Below, piece after piece: positions 1 through 7,828 of a stretch of 64,000 nt of DNA. Both the position numbers and the translations under genes were made by a program. The notes under the pieces are model-generated. The model saw nothing but the letters and a program-made list of their open reading frames with translations. It was not told where the DNA came from and made no database searches. This DNA comes from JAGOFO01 sp964522105 (lineage in GTDB: Bacteria; Myxococcota_A; UBA9042; DTJE01). Numbering within the stretch: position 1 is the first letter of the stretch; each line of letters starts with the position of its first letter. Location of the stretch: assembly GCA_964522105.1 (NCBI GenBank), contig CAZFVA010000006.1, positions 1 to 64,000 on the forward strand, written 5' to 3'.

Positions 1-44
1 GTGTTTCCAAGGTCAAATATCACTGCGTCAGGTCGTTTCGCCAT
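1..44 (-). CDS. HAD-superfamily hydrolase, N-terminal fragment (continues off the left edge)
   Basis: Only the first 14 codons lie in the window. They read MAKRPDAVIFDLGN. The hydrophobic strand followed by FDLGN matches HAD motif I, in which the first Asp is the phosphoryl-accepting nucleophile; phosphatases of the YihX type have the same FDLGN form. The ATG (42-44) overlaps the stop of the glycosyltransferase gene (44-46) in an ATGA arrangement, so the two are translationally coupled and this is the last visible gene of the 5015-to-1 operon. The family call rests on one motif. A sugar-phosphate phosphatase would suit the kinase and glycosyltransferase context, but that is inference. Confidence 0.5.
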   Translation of the reverse strand, partial: MAKRPDAVIFDLGN

Positions 45-1195
45 CAGGGCTTCCCCGTAACTTGTTGATAAATCTTAATAAGTGCCGCTGCATGCTCGTC
101 CGGGCCGAACCGTTCAAGTATCGACTGCCTGGCAGCCGCGCCCATCGCTGCGCGTCTGATCGGGTCATCAAGAAGCCCGGCCACCGCATCGCAGAAAGCG
201 TCTATGTTGCCCGGTTCGACAAGAATTCCGGTCTTTTCATGCTCGATGATTTCTTCCGGCCCGCCACATTTGAACGCGACCGCCGGTGTCCCGTGCAGCA
301 TCGCTTCCGCGATTGACTGTCCGAACGTCTCGAACAGGCTTGGTGCGACAAACACAGATGCATCGGCGTACATCGTGCCGAGCTCTTCAGGTGACAACCA
401 GCCCGGAAACAGCACTCCTGACACGTCGAGCCCGGCCCCGTCTGCAGCCCACCGCCGCATGAAACGCCGTTCGCACTTCTGGCCATCGGGATTCCCGCCT
501 GCAATCACGATCCTGATCTGCGCGTCCCGGGTCACCAACGTTCTGGCGATGCTGAAAAGCTCGGATGTGCCTTTTATGTCGTTGAATCTTCCTGCCGACA
601 GAACCAGCTTGCCAGTACGTTGTCTGTTCGCCGCTGCCGCCAGCGCGGTGTCCGGGATACATGGGCAAACAACCCTGATTTTGCCTTTGATTTCGGGATA
701 TTGGACCGCAGTCAGCCTTGCCGTAACCTGTGACGGCGCGATTACAGCGGCAGCCGCCGCCAGCGTCTGTATCTGAGTGTCCAGGCTCAGCGTCGGCTTG
801 TCCATCCTGCGTAGCGTGTTCATCTGGTGCTGCAGGACGTGAATCGTTTTGACAAGCGGAGCCCCGACTTCCAGCGCGACCCGCTGTGCGAAATCCAGCA
901 GCATCGAGTGTTGCATGTGAATGACATCGGGGCACGATGCGCACGCAAATTTGAACGCTTCGTCCAGATCGGTCGGGTATGAAAGCCTGAAAACGGCTAT
1001 CTGGTCTGTACTTCCCGCAGTCACATCGACGTTCGGGTCCCGTTGGCGCGGTGACACCGATCTCCACCCGTCAAACGACACGACCGCGCAACTGTGGCCG
1101 GCCGCCGCCAGCGCCGCCGCCTGGTTCCCGACCGCAGTCGAAACCCCGCCGTTGATTCTTGGGGGAAAATCACGAGTTACAAGCAGTATCTTCAT
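44..1195 (-). CDS. GT4-family glycosyltransferase
   Basis: This 383-residue protein is predicted to transfer a sugar from a nucleotide-sugar donor (retaining GT-B fold). The N-terminal half opens with MKILLVTRDFPPRINGG, typical of GT4 acceptor domains. The C-terminal donor domain carries SAGRFNDIKGT (about 200-210) and the E-X7-E motif of GT4 enzymes with Glu289 and Glu297 (FETFGQSIAEA), then GGPEEIIE. The length is normal. After the overlap around the N-gap is collapsed it starts 15 bp after the deacetylase stop, and it overlaps the next gene. It does not look like BshA, whose N-terminus differs. Donor and acceptor cannot be read from the sequence; the PIG-L deacetylase partner suggests an N-acetylhexosamine-containing product. 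Confidence 0.85.
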   Translation of the reverse strand: MKILLVTRDFPPRINGGVSTAVGNQAAALAAAGHSCAVVSFDGWRSVSPRQRDPNVDVTAGSTDQIAVFRLSYPTDLDEAFKFACASCPDVIHMQHSMLLDFAQRVALEVGAPLVKTIHVLQHQMNTLRRMDKPTLSLDTQIQTLAAAAAVIAPSQVTARLTAVQYPEIKGKIRVVCPCIPDTALAAAANRQRTGKLVLSAGRFNDIKGTSELFSIARTLVTRDAQIRIVIAGGNPDGQKCERRFMRRWAADGAGLDVSGVLFPGWLSPEELGTMYADASVFVAPSLFETFGQSIAEAMLHGTPAVAFKCGGPEEIIEHEKTGILVEPGNIDAFCDAVAGLLDDPIRRAAMGAAARQSILERFGPDEHAAALIKIYQQVTGKP

Positions 1196-1206
1196 CAGGG
1201 CGTCAG

Positions 1207-1396
1207 TCCGTTATCTGGCGACAATCCCGTCAAGCGGGTTGTGCCGGTCTGNNNNNNNNNNNNNNNNNNNNNNNNNNNNNNNNNNNNNNNNNNNNNNNNN
1301 NNNNNNNNNNNNNNNNNNNNNNNNNNNNNNNNNNNNNNNNNNNNNNNNNNNTCCGTTATCTGGCGACAATCCCGTCAAGCGGGTTGTGCCGGTCTG
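1207..1396. other. Assembly gap: 100 N between two copies of a 45-bp overlap
   Basis: Positions 1207-1251 and 1352-1396 are identical over 45 bp and enclose exactly 100 N (1252-1351). This is the signature of two contigs whose ends overlap but were joined with fixed padding. Collapsing the duplication leaves the deacetylase stop (copies at 1211-1213 and 1356-1358) about 15 bp upstream of the glycosyltransferase start, so no gene is interrupted. Confidence 0.9.
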
Positions 1397-2195
1397 TCCA
1401 TGAGTTATCTGCGGCAGTCGGTGCCCCGGTGAAGCCTTCGATCCCGGTTGCGATTCCCTGATCGCACGGACAAGTGTACCACTCGCTGTCGAGCAGCCTT
1501 TCCGCAAGTCCCGGAATCAAAAACGATTTCGGGTCGCCAACCTTCAACTGAGATCTGTGGGCCGCCAGCGCGTTCAGTTTCTTGCCGCGCCACGGCCGGA
1601 TATCCAGCACAAAGTCGGCCTCGTCTTCATTGACGCCGGTTTCGGTCGGTTCAAACAGATCGTCCCCCCGGTCAAGCAGGGCAGGGGCCGCCTTCTTCAA
1701 TATCTTTCTGACCTGTGTGAACAGCCCTTTCGGGAACTGCACCAGCAGCAGTCGCGGCCGCAACGCGTCGGGCGTCGCCATAACCAGTCGAATCACCGCA
1801 TCAGTCACCGCCAGGTGATCTTTATGTCCGTAAGCACCGTCTTCACCAAGCGTTATCACGACATTCGGCTTCAGCCGTCGGAAAACGTCTTTGATGCGGG
1901 CGTTCAAGACGTCGCAGGTGTCCAGGTGCGAGTCGGGGCAATCTAAAAACAGCGGTGGCTGAATTCCCATCGCGCGGCACGACAGTCCAAGTTCGACGGT
2001 CCGCAGACGCGCAAGTGTCGGTCCTGTCTGGATAATCCCTTCGCGATCAGTCCCGGCCTCGCCCCGCGTCGCGCAGACGACGGTCACGACTGCGCCGCCT
2101 TCGGCAGCCATCGCCAGCAGCCCGGCGCACGAATACGCCTCGTCATCGGGATGCGCGAAAACCGCGACAATCCGGTGTTTTGCAAACTCAAGCAT
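1356..2195 (-). CDS. PIG-L/LmbE-family N-acetylglucosaminyl deacetylase
   Basis: The 279-residue protein is a predicted Zn-dependent de-N-acetylase. It has the family metal motif AHPDDE at residues 14-19 and the second motif GHKDH at 123-127, which supplies the remaining His ligand. Relatives deacetylate GlcNAc conjugates in mycothiol, bacillithiol and lincosamide pathways. The gene lies 9 bp after the FGGY kinase and just before a GT4 glycosyltransferase, the same enzyme pairing as in low-molecular-weight thiol and glycoconjugate pathways, but the glycosyltransferase is not a recognisable MshA or BshA. The C-terminus falls in the duplicated overlap at the assembly gap and its stop is present in both copies, so the protein is complete. 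Confidence 0.85.
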   Translation of the reverse strand: MLEFAKHRIVAVFAHPDDEAYSCAGLLAMAAEGGAVVTVVCATRGEAGTDREGIIQTGPTLARLRTVELGLSCRAMGIQPPLFLDCPDSHLDTCDVLNARIKDVFRRLKPNVVITLGEDGAYGHKDHLAVTDAVIRLVMATPDALRPRLLLVQFPKGLFTQVRKILKKAAPALLDRGDDLFEPTETGVNEDEADFVLDIRPWRGKKLNALAAHRSQLKVGDPKSFLIPGLAERLLDSEWYTCPCDQGIATGIEGFTGAPTAADNSWTDRHNPLDGIVAR

Positions 2196-2204
2196 CTGTA
2201 TCTT

Positions 2205-3782
2205 TCATCCGTTAAGTCGCCAGAAGATTGGTCTGCAGGCTTTGAACAACGCAAGGAATTCATTGAACATTGTTTCGTAAACGGCGCGATTTGCGTGGTT
2301 CGGCTTGAATTCGTTTTCTATTTCCACAAGTCCGGGAATCTCGTCGAAAGTGATGTATCCCATGCCGGCAGCGGCGATGAATGCGGCGCCCCGGGCATTG
2401 GCGTGAATGGGATCCTTTACCTGCCTGATGGTGCGGTCAAGGACGTCCGCAAATACCTGACACCATAACGCCGACTTTGCACCACCACCGACAATGTTGA
2501 TTGGATCAAGCCTTCTGCCGCAGAATTTCTCGACGTACTTCAGGCTCCATCTGGTGTTGAACGCTACGCCTTCGAAGAATGCCCTGACGATATCCGGCCT
2601 GGTCGTGGTGGTCGAGATGTTGTAGATGCCGCCGCGTATCTTTGTGTCGTCAACCGGGGTTCGCTCGCCGTTCAGCCATGGGGTTACCAGCACGCCGTTG
2701 GAACCGGCCGGGGATTTCCCGGCCAGATCGTCAAGCATCGGGTAGGGATTGAAAGGCGGTTCGCCGAACGAGCCATCCCGGGGGAATAGAAAGTCGGCCA
2801 GGAATGACAACGCCCCGCCGGCAATGTCCTGTTCATTGGCGGCGTAATACTTGCCCGGGATTGCCGTTGGCAGCGACGCGATCGAATGGAAAACGTCCGT
2901 CTTTTTGAACGGGACCACGCATTGAAGCCACGACGACGTCCCAACGTACAGATGCGCATGAAAGTCCTGAACAGCCCCTGAACCGACGCACGCCGACTGG
3001 TGATCGGGGGAACCGCAGATGACCTGGACGCCGCTTCCCAATCCGATCTCGTCAGCTACTTCTGGCAGAATGCTTCCCAGAATGGCTGTTGATGGAACCA
3101 GCGGTGGAAGCTTTGCCGCATCAATGCCCAGCCTCTTTATCAATTTGGGGTCGTACTTCACATCGTTGATGTCGCGTGTGTCGGTGACCCAGAAAAGCTG
3201 CATGGAATCGAATGATGCCGCCGTCTTCCCGGTCAGGCGCAGATTCAGGTAGTCCTTGCTTGGAAGGAACGACCGCGTCCTGGCGTAGATTTCCGGGTAT
3301 TCGTTCTTGATCAGCAGGACGTGGGCGATATCGTCCTTGCCCCCGAGTGTCGGGCCACCGGCTGTTTTTGGTACCCATCGAAGAAGGTTGCTTACGGCAT
3401 ACCCTTCGATCGACGGAAAACCACCCATCACATTCTTGACGTGTCTGGCACCGCGCGAATCCATCCATGTGATGGCATTCATCAGGTGGCGGCCGTTGTC
3501 CCCGACGGCGACTGTGCTGGAAAATGTGCTGGATACGCAAATGGCGACGATCCGGTCGGTCGGCACCGCCCCCCTTTTAACAAGTTCACGCGAACTTTCA
3601 ATGAAAGCCCGCCACCAGTCTTCAGGGTCCTGTTCAGCGCCCCCGCCCTCGAAGAAGCTGATTGGGGTCTTCCGGTATTCGGAATCGATCACATGGCCGG
3701 ACATCGAGACAAGCGAGTTCTTTATCCCCGATGTGCCGTGATCAACCGCCAGTACAAAATATTCGTGTGCGTCGTGGCGCAT
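2205..3782 (-). CDS. FGGY-family carbohydrate kinase (xylulokinase-like)
   Basis: The 525-residue protein should phosphorylate a sugar or polyol with ATP. The first FGGY domain begins LAVDHGTSGIK (about 11-21, phosphate-binding loop). The catalytic-base motif GSPDHQSACVG places Asp260 at the position of the FGGY catalytic Asp. The second domain has WLNGERTPVDD and an INIVGGGAKSALWCQVFAD segment of the kind that marks FGGY ATP-binding sites. All expected motifs are intact. It follows the oxidoreductase gene by 6 bp and precedes the deacetylase, so it is in one transcription unit with them. The substrate is uncertain; the overall pattern is closest to xylulokinases or uncharacterised FGGY members. 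Confidence 0.87.
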   Translation of the reverse strand: MRHDAHEYFVLAVDHGTSGIKNSLVSMSGHVIDSEYRKTPISFFEGGGAEQDPEDWWRAFIESSRELVKRGAVPTDRIVAICVSSTFSSTVAVGDNGRHLMNAITWMDSRGARHVKNVMGGFPSIEGYAVSNLLRWVPKTAGGPTLGGKDDIAHVLLIKNEYPEIYARTRSFLPSKDYLNLRLTGKTAASFDSMQLFWVTDTRDINDVKYDPKLIKRLGIDAAKLPPLVPSTAILGSILPEVADEIGLGSGVQVICGSPDHQSACVGSGAVQDFHAHLYVGTSSWLQCVVPFKKTDVFHSIASLPTAIPGKYYAANEQDIAGGALSFLADFLFPRDGSFGEPPFNPYPMLDDLAGKSPAGSNGVLVTPWLNGERTPVDDTKIRGGIYNISTTTTRPDIVRAFFEGVAFNTRWSLKYVEKFCGRRLDPINIVGGGAKSALWCQVFADVLDRTIRQVKDPIHANARGAAFIAAAGMGYITFDEIPGLVEIENEFKPNHANRAVYETMFNEFLALFKACRPIFWRLNG

Positions 3783-3788
3783 TTGCGG

Positions 3789-5015
3789 CTACATGTCCAC
3801 GTTCGTGATGTTGCCGTCCGCGTCCACCTTCTGGATCAGAAGGCCTCCGAACGAAGATCCGCCTTCCTTTTTCCCGTCGAGTACCATTACTGACGGGATC
3901 AATGAAATAAAGTCCATCGGATTGACGCAGCCTTCGGGTGGCAGGACGCCTTTTGCCGTGATCTTTCCCTGCATCATAAGGATGGCGCCGAGCGCGGCCG
4001 GAATGCCTGTGCCTTCGCCGAGCGCCTGACTGAGCGATGCCATGTGGAAGCGATATTCCCTGTATTCGCCGTGATTTTTTCCCTTTGCCACGACGGTACA
4101 ACAGCCGCGCTGCGCGCCGAAGTTCTGTTCTTTCAGGATCCGTTCGCGTTCGCGGATGATGTAGGCGACGGCGAAGTCGTACGGGATAACCTGCTGCCCC
4201 TTAACGGTCAATGGTTCCGTACTTCCCAGGCCCAGTTCCAGCATGTTTGACGTAAGGTCGTAATATTCCTTCGGTATAACGGTCCCCTTGTTGGTGACCT
4301 GTCTTACTTTCAGGTAGTTCGGCAGTGTGATCTGTTCCGGGTGGGGGTAGGGGTAAAGCATCAATTCTTCTTCGATTACCGGGAAACTGAACTTCTGCCG
4401 AAGGGCGATACCGCCAGGTTCAAAAAACTTCACCCAGCTCAGTGCGCCGTCTAAATACATCGGGATCGGCACGCTCATGCAGTGGAATCTGTGACCGATG
4501 ACGCCTTCGCCTTCCCACGGTTCGCCGCCATGGGCGTGGAATATGTCGATCGAGTCAGTCTCTTCAAGCAGCATATCGTGGGCCAGTTTGGCCAGCAGGT
4601 TTGTCGCCCCCGGCGAGCTTCCCATGCCCAGAAGAACCGTAATGCCGGCCTTCTTGACCTCTTCATGCATGTTCAGAAGTTCAAGTGTGACGTCAAAATC
4701 GTCACAGATATCTACGTAATTGATCCCGGAATCAACTACCGCGCGGACTATCGGCATGACCGTGTTGTAAAAAGGCCCGACGCAGTTAAGGACCACATCA
4801 GAACCTTTGATTGCCTGTTTGACGCTTTCGATGTCAAGGGCGTTTACCTTTACAACCGAGACCTTCGGGGACCCGATCGTCGCAGCCAGCTTCTGCATCC
4901 TATCGACGTCAATATCGCCGATGACAACCTGGTCGAAGGTCGAATCCTTAACAAGTGCTTTGACCGAAACCGAGCCAACTGCGCCGCAACCGCCAAGTAC
5001 TACCACCTTTGCCAT
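3789..5015 (-). CDS. Saccharopine dehydrogenase-like NAD(P)-dependent oxidoreductase
   Basis: The 408-residue protein has an N-terminal Rossmann fold starting AKVVVLGGCGAVGS, with an acidic residue at the end of strand 2 (VVIGDID) that fits NAD(H) preference. The saccharopine-reductase-type motif NCVGPFY and the segment YVDICDD follow. The C-terminal part corresponds to the catalytic/dimerisation domain of the saccharopine dehydrogenase family. Members make or break a secondary amine between an amino acid and a carbonyl compound, but many are uncharacterised. It starts at ATG 5015 behind AGGAG (6-nt spacing) and heads the five-gene operon. Coupling to a sugar kinase rather than lysine genes argues against a lysine role. 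Confidence 0.8.
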   Translation of the reverse strand: MAKVVVLGGCGAVGSVSVKALVKDSTFDQVVIGDIDVDRMQKLAATIGSPKVSVVKVNALDIESVKQAIKGSDVVLNCVGPFYNTVMPIVRAVVDSGINYVDICDDFDVTLELLNMHEEVKKAGITVLLGMGSSPGATNLLAKLAHDMLLEETDSIDIFHAHGGEPWEGEGVIGHRFHCMSVPIPMYLDGALSWVKFFEPGGIALRQKFSFPVIEEELMLYPYPHPEQITLPNYLKVRQVTNKGTVIPKEYYDLTSNMLELGLGSTEPLTVKGQQVIPYDFAVAYIIRERERILKEQNFGAQRGCCTVVAKGKNHGEYREYRFHMASLSQALGEGTGIPAALGAILMMQGKITAKGVLPPEGCVNPMDFISLIPSVMVLDGKKEGGSSFGGLLIQKVDADGNITNVDM

Positions 5016-5111
5016 GAAATTCTCCTGAGTCGTCCCGGTTGCCCCGGGGTGAAAAGGCCTTCATTCAAGCGTGTGCAGAACCTTTGTTCCACAAAATCCA
5101 GCTATAACCCA

Positions 5112-5140
5112 AGTATCGGTGGCGTGGATAACAGAGTCAA
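5112..5140 (-). promoter_or_regulatory. Candidate sigma70 promoter of the oxidoreductase-kinase-deacetylase operon
   Basis: On the minus strand TTGACT (5135-5140) and GATACT (5112-5117) are separated by 17 nt. The leader to the ATG at 5015 would be about 90 nt. The rest of the 5016-5302 spacer shows no gene; a promoter for the divergent diguanylate cyclase must also lie there, but no strong match was seen. Confidence 0.4.
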
Positions 5141-5302
5141 GTGACAGTGAAGACGGGCTGCAAGTATTGAAGAACACCAACGCCTTGTATTTATTGCGGG
5201 ATTAATGTTGCTGGACGACAAGTTGTTTCATGAAGTGGTTTAATTAGAAATGTCCACAGGTGGTATCGGTTCCAGGGGTTGATTTCAAGGTAAGGTGTTT
5301 GC

Positions 5303-6190
5303 TTGAAAGACGCACCTCCCATAAATTCGGCACTCGAAAAGTTGAACGAAAACCTGCGGGATTTAATTGATAAATCGGTCCATGGCAATGGCGACGCGCT
5401 TCATGAATGGCTGGCGCTGAAAGCCGTTGATACAAGTAATAACTGCTGGGAAAGAAATAACTGCGGAAATCAGTCCTGTCCGGCCTGGGGGCAGCGAAAA
5501 TGCAGATGCTGGCTGGTTTCCGGCACTTTGTGTGATGGCGCTGCGCACGACGTTATTTCTGAAAAATTCCGGTCCTGCCTTGAATGTCCGGTCTATAAAG
5601 ACGCCGTTTCTGCCAATCCAGTCAAGGAAACCGAGGAGCACCTGATAGTTCTGGTACATGCCCTGGCGCGCAAGCAGGAAGAACTGAATTCCCTTGCCAC
5701 AACCGACTATTTGACCGGTCTGCACAACAGGCGCTACTTCGACCTGCTGATTCCGTCCGAAATTGAATTGATGATAAGAAACATGGGCGTTATCTACATA
5801 ACTGTTTTAGATATTGACGACTTCAAGCTGGCTAACGACACATATGGTCACCTGGTCGGGGACAAGATACTTCAGGCGTGCGCTTCGATACTGTCTGCCG
5901 CCACCAGAAAGTCCGACCTGCTGGTGCGGTTTGGCGGTGATGAGTTCCTGATAGCCTCCAATTGCGCTGACAATGACGAAAACTGTGCCGAAATAACGCA
6001 TCAGAGGATTCTTGAAAGACTGGAAACCTGGAATCAGGAACATCCTGCCGACGGACTCGCGTTTTCCATCAGCCTCGGTCATTCAGTCATGAAAGAAGGC
6101 GTCACTCTTGAAGCCGCCATCACCGAAGCCGACCGCCGCATGTACCAGAACAAGAATCTGAAGCGCTCATTACTGACGGGAAAAAGTTGA
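5303..6190 (+). CDS. Diguanylate cyclase with N-terminal two-CW-type Cys-rich domain
   Basis: This 295-residue protein should make cyclic di-GMP. The GGDEF domain (about 132-290) has an intact active site GGDEF at 211-215 and an inhibitory I-site RKSD at 202-205, so product inhibition is likely. The N-terminus carries a Cys-rich block (48-96) with the pattern CWE..NCGN..CPAW, RCW, GTLC and CLECPVY, the 'two-CW' module found in signalling proteins of this part of the bacterial tree, possibly a metal or redox sensor. There is no membrane segment. The start is TTG at 5303 behind an AAGG-type ribosome site; no ATG is available before the Cys-rich domain. Confidence 0.85.
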   Translation: MKDAPPINSALEKLNENLRDLIDKSVHGNGDALHEWLALKAVDTSNNCWERNNCGNQSCPAWGQRKCRCWLVSGTLCDGAAHDVISEKFRSCLECPVYKDAVSANPVKETEEHLIVLVHALARKQEELNSLATTDYLTGLHNRRYFDLLIPSEIELMIRNMGVIYITVLDIDDFKLANDTYGHLVGDKILQACASILSAATRKSDLLVRFGGDEFLIASNCADNDENCAEITHQRILERLETWNQEHPADGLAFSISLGHSVMKEGVTLEAAITEADRRMYQNKNLKRSLLTGKS

Positions 6191-6208
6191 GATTGCTTTG
6201 AAGGAAGA

Positions 6209-6934
6209 CTATTCCTTGATGATCCAGTTTACGTAGATATTCGTTGGGCGCGTTTCGAGATCACCGCCCCCGGTAATCGTATGACTGTGGGTGTTGTAAA
6301 CATAAGTTGAGTTGTTGCTGCCGGAATCGCAGCCTGAACCCGCAAGGCCGTTACTTGTCGAGGTTACAAAAGGATTGGTGGGCAGGGCAGTGGCCCCTTC
6401 CTGCACCGAGCCAACGCGGTTTCCCTGATTGCCTACAAGCGACAGGCCGGGTTGAGGTGACAAGCGAAGTTCCGCGTCCGGGTCGATGCCCGCAAGGCCG
6501 TCAACGCCGCGAAGAAAACGCCCTCTGAGATCAGGTAAATAGAACATCTGAGCGCCATCACCGCCATGGCTGAATCCGAGAGCGGTGAAAAGGGCAGGCT
6601 TGTCGTCCTTATTGTATGAGGCACCGTCACACGTCAGCCATCCAGTCGGAACGGTGGTTCCCATGAATGCTACTACCGTACCGGTCGGAACCTCAGCAGG
6701 TTTTGCCTGAAGTTCGGAAACTGCCGTGTAAAGATTCTGGAAGGCCGTGTTCAGGTTGCCGGCCGTAAGCGTCTGGCCATCTTCAAATGGCGTGTACGCG
6801 ACAACTGCCCAGGCAGTGACTGAAACGAGTATCACGGAAGCAATAATTGCAGGAAGAAGAACTTTTCGGTGTCCAATCATTTCGGCGATGGTAGCGAGGG
6901 ATTTTGGAACTCCAATGCTAAATTCGATCCGCAT
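6209..6934 (-). CDS. Membrane-anchored phage-tail-collar-domain protein
   Basis: The 241-residue protein has one N-terminal membrane helix (about 25-45), a short helical stretch (GNLNTAFQNLYTAV) and a C-terminal tail collar domain. The domain is recognised from GTVVAFMGTTVPTGWLTCDG, the LPDLRGRFLRG segment and the terminal ETRPTNIYVNWIIKE. Such domains occur in phage tail fibres and in many chromosomal secreted or surface proteins. No other phage gene is nearby, so this is probably a cell-envelope protein. ATG 6934 is chosen over the upstream in-frame TTG because GGAGG lies 5-6 nt before the ATG and overlaps the TTG codon. It follows the small lipoprotein gene by 36 bp. Confidence 0.75.
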   Translation of the reverse strand: MRIEFSIGVPKSLATIAEMIGHRKVLLPAIIASVILVSVTAWAVVAYTPFEDGQTLTAGNLNTAFQNLYTAVSELQAKPAEVPTGTVVAFMGTTVPTGWLTCDGASYNKDDKPALFTALGFSHGGDGAQMFYLPDLRGRFLRGVDGLAGIDPDAELRLSPQPGLSLVGNQGNRVGSVQEGATALPTNPFVTSTSNGLAGSGCDSGSNNSTYVYNTHSHTITGGGDLETRPTNIYVNWIIKE

Positions 6935-6970
6935 AGTATCCTCCAATGCTCCGTCACGCAGACGGATTTG

Positions 6971-7186
6971 TTACTGACCCAGCTTGCAGGCACCAAGAAC
7001 GCTTTGCCCAAGAACACAAAACGGCATTGAGGTATCTGGAGACAAGACATCCCCATCGCTTACAATGTCTTCTGGTTGAATATTGCTGTCGCCCGCAATA
7101 TCCTCGATAACGTCAGCCGTGGAGTTTCCCCCACCGCACGCGACGAAGGTGAACGTCAGCATAAGAAGTAAGATCCAGAATTTCAT
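6971..7186 (-). CDS. Small Asp-rich lipoprotein
   Basis: The 71-residue precursor starts MKFWILLLMLTFTFVACGGG, a lipoprotein signal peptide with a lipobox ending at Cys. The mature part is an acidic linker (VIEDIAGDSNIQPEDIVSDGD) with two further Cys near the C-terminus. ATG 7186 is preferred to the earlier in-frame ATG because GGAG sits 8 nt upstream. The same style of Asp-rich linker follows the lipid anchor of the large repeat lipoprotein at 28569, suggesting a shared sorting or spacer habit of this organism. No function is recognised. It is probably cotranscribed with the collar-domain gene. Confidence 0.65.
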   Translation of the reverse strand: MKFWILLLMLTFTFVACGGGNSTADVIEDIAGDSNIQPEDIVSDGDVLSPDTSMPFCVLGQSVLGACKLGQ

Positions 7187-7391
7187 CTGTATCTCCAGCA
7201 AAAACCACGCGTATTTTCAATTGCATTATGTCTGGAAGTCAACAATAAACTGTGCTGTTCGTCGTGACCGAAGACCACTATCCAACCGGAGATGATTGTC
7301 TATGGTAATGATCAGTATGAATCGAGGGTTAACAGGAGTTAATTATTTGGGATACCGATGACAGGCAGCAATAAGAGGTCTGTTCTGAGGG

Positions 7392-7808
7392 TTAGTTGAA
7401 CTTCCCGGCGGCGACGGCGATGCGGGTTTCGGCTTTTTTGACCGAGTTGGCGACGGCTTTGTACTCTTCTTCCTGATTGGGATTCAGCTTTTCAAGCTTG
7501 GCGGTCGCCTGGATCAGCTTCTTTTCGGCGCGTTCACGGTCGATGTCGCCGCTGGCTTCGCACGCTTCCGTCAGGATGCGGACGTTGTTGCCAAGGACTT
7601 CCAGAAAACCGCCCGCAATCGCGAACAGCAGCTCGCTGCCGTCCGTTGTGACCAGCTTCATCGCGCCGATGCCAAGGGCCGCAACCATCTGAATGTGAGA
7701 CGGCAGGACGCCCAACTGGCCTTCCGACCCGGGCACCGTTATCTCGTCGACTTCCAGCCCGCTTACGCGAGCCCCGTCGAATGTAACTACGTCAACTGTC
7801 ATTGACAT
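7392..7808 (-). CDS. atpC: ATP synthase F1 epsilon subunit
   Basis: The 138-residue protein has the epsilon beta-sandwich (about 1-85; TVPGSEGQLGVLPSHIQMVAAL) followed by the C-terminal helical hairpin rich in Glu, Lys and Ala. It forms part of the central stalk and can inhibit ATP hydrolysis. It is the last gene of the atp operon, 20 bp after atpD. No clear terminator hairpin is visible in the 205 bp before the next gene on the same strand. Confidence 0.95.
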   Translation of the reverse strand: MSMTVDVVTFDGARVSGLEVDEITVPGSEGQLGVLPSHIQMVAALGIGAMKLVTTDGSELLFAIAGGFLEVLGNNVRILTEACEASGDIDRERAEKKLIQATAKLEKLNPNQEEEYKAVANSVKKAETRIAVAAGKFN

Positions 7809-7828
7809 GCAGATTCCCCTGTCGTGCG

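Noticed and set aside
1207..1396. Direct repeats around N runs as target-site duplications or att sites
   Set aside because: Exactly 100 N in each case, identical flanks, and frame restoration on collapse at the two sites inside genes all indicate contig overlap.
44..2195. Bacillithiol or mycothiol pathway (BshA/BshB or MshA/MshB)
   Set aside because: The deacetylase family fits, but the glycosyltransferase N-terminus does not match BshA or MshA and no BshC or MshC is present.
6209..6934. Prophage remnant
   Set aside because: A single collar domain with a membrane anchor and no other phage gene nearby.
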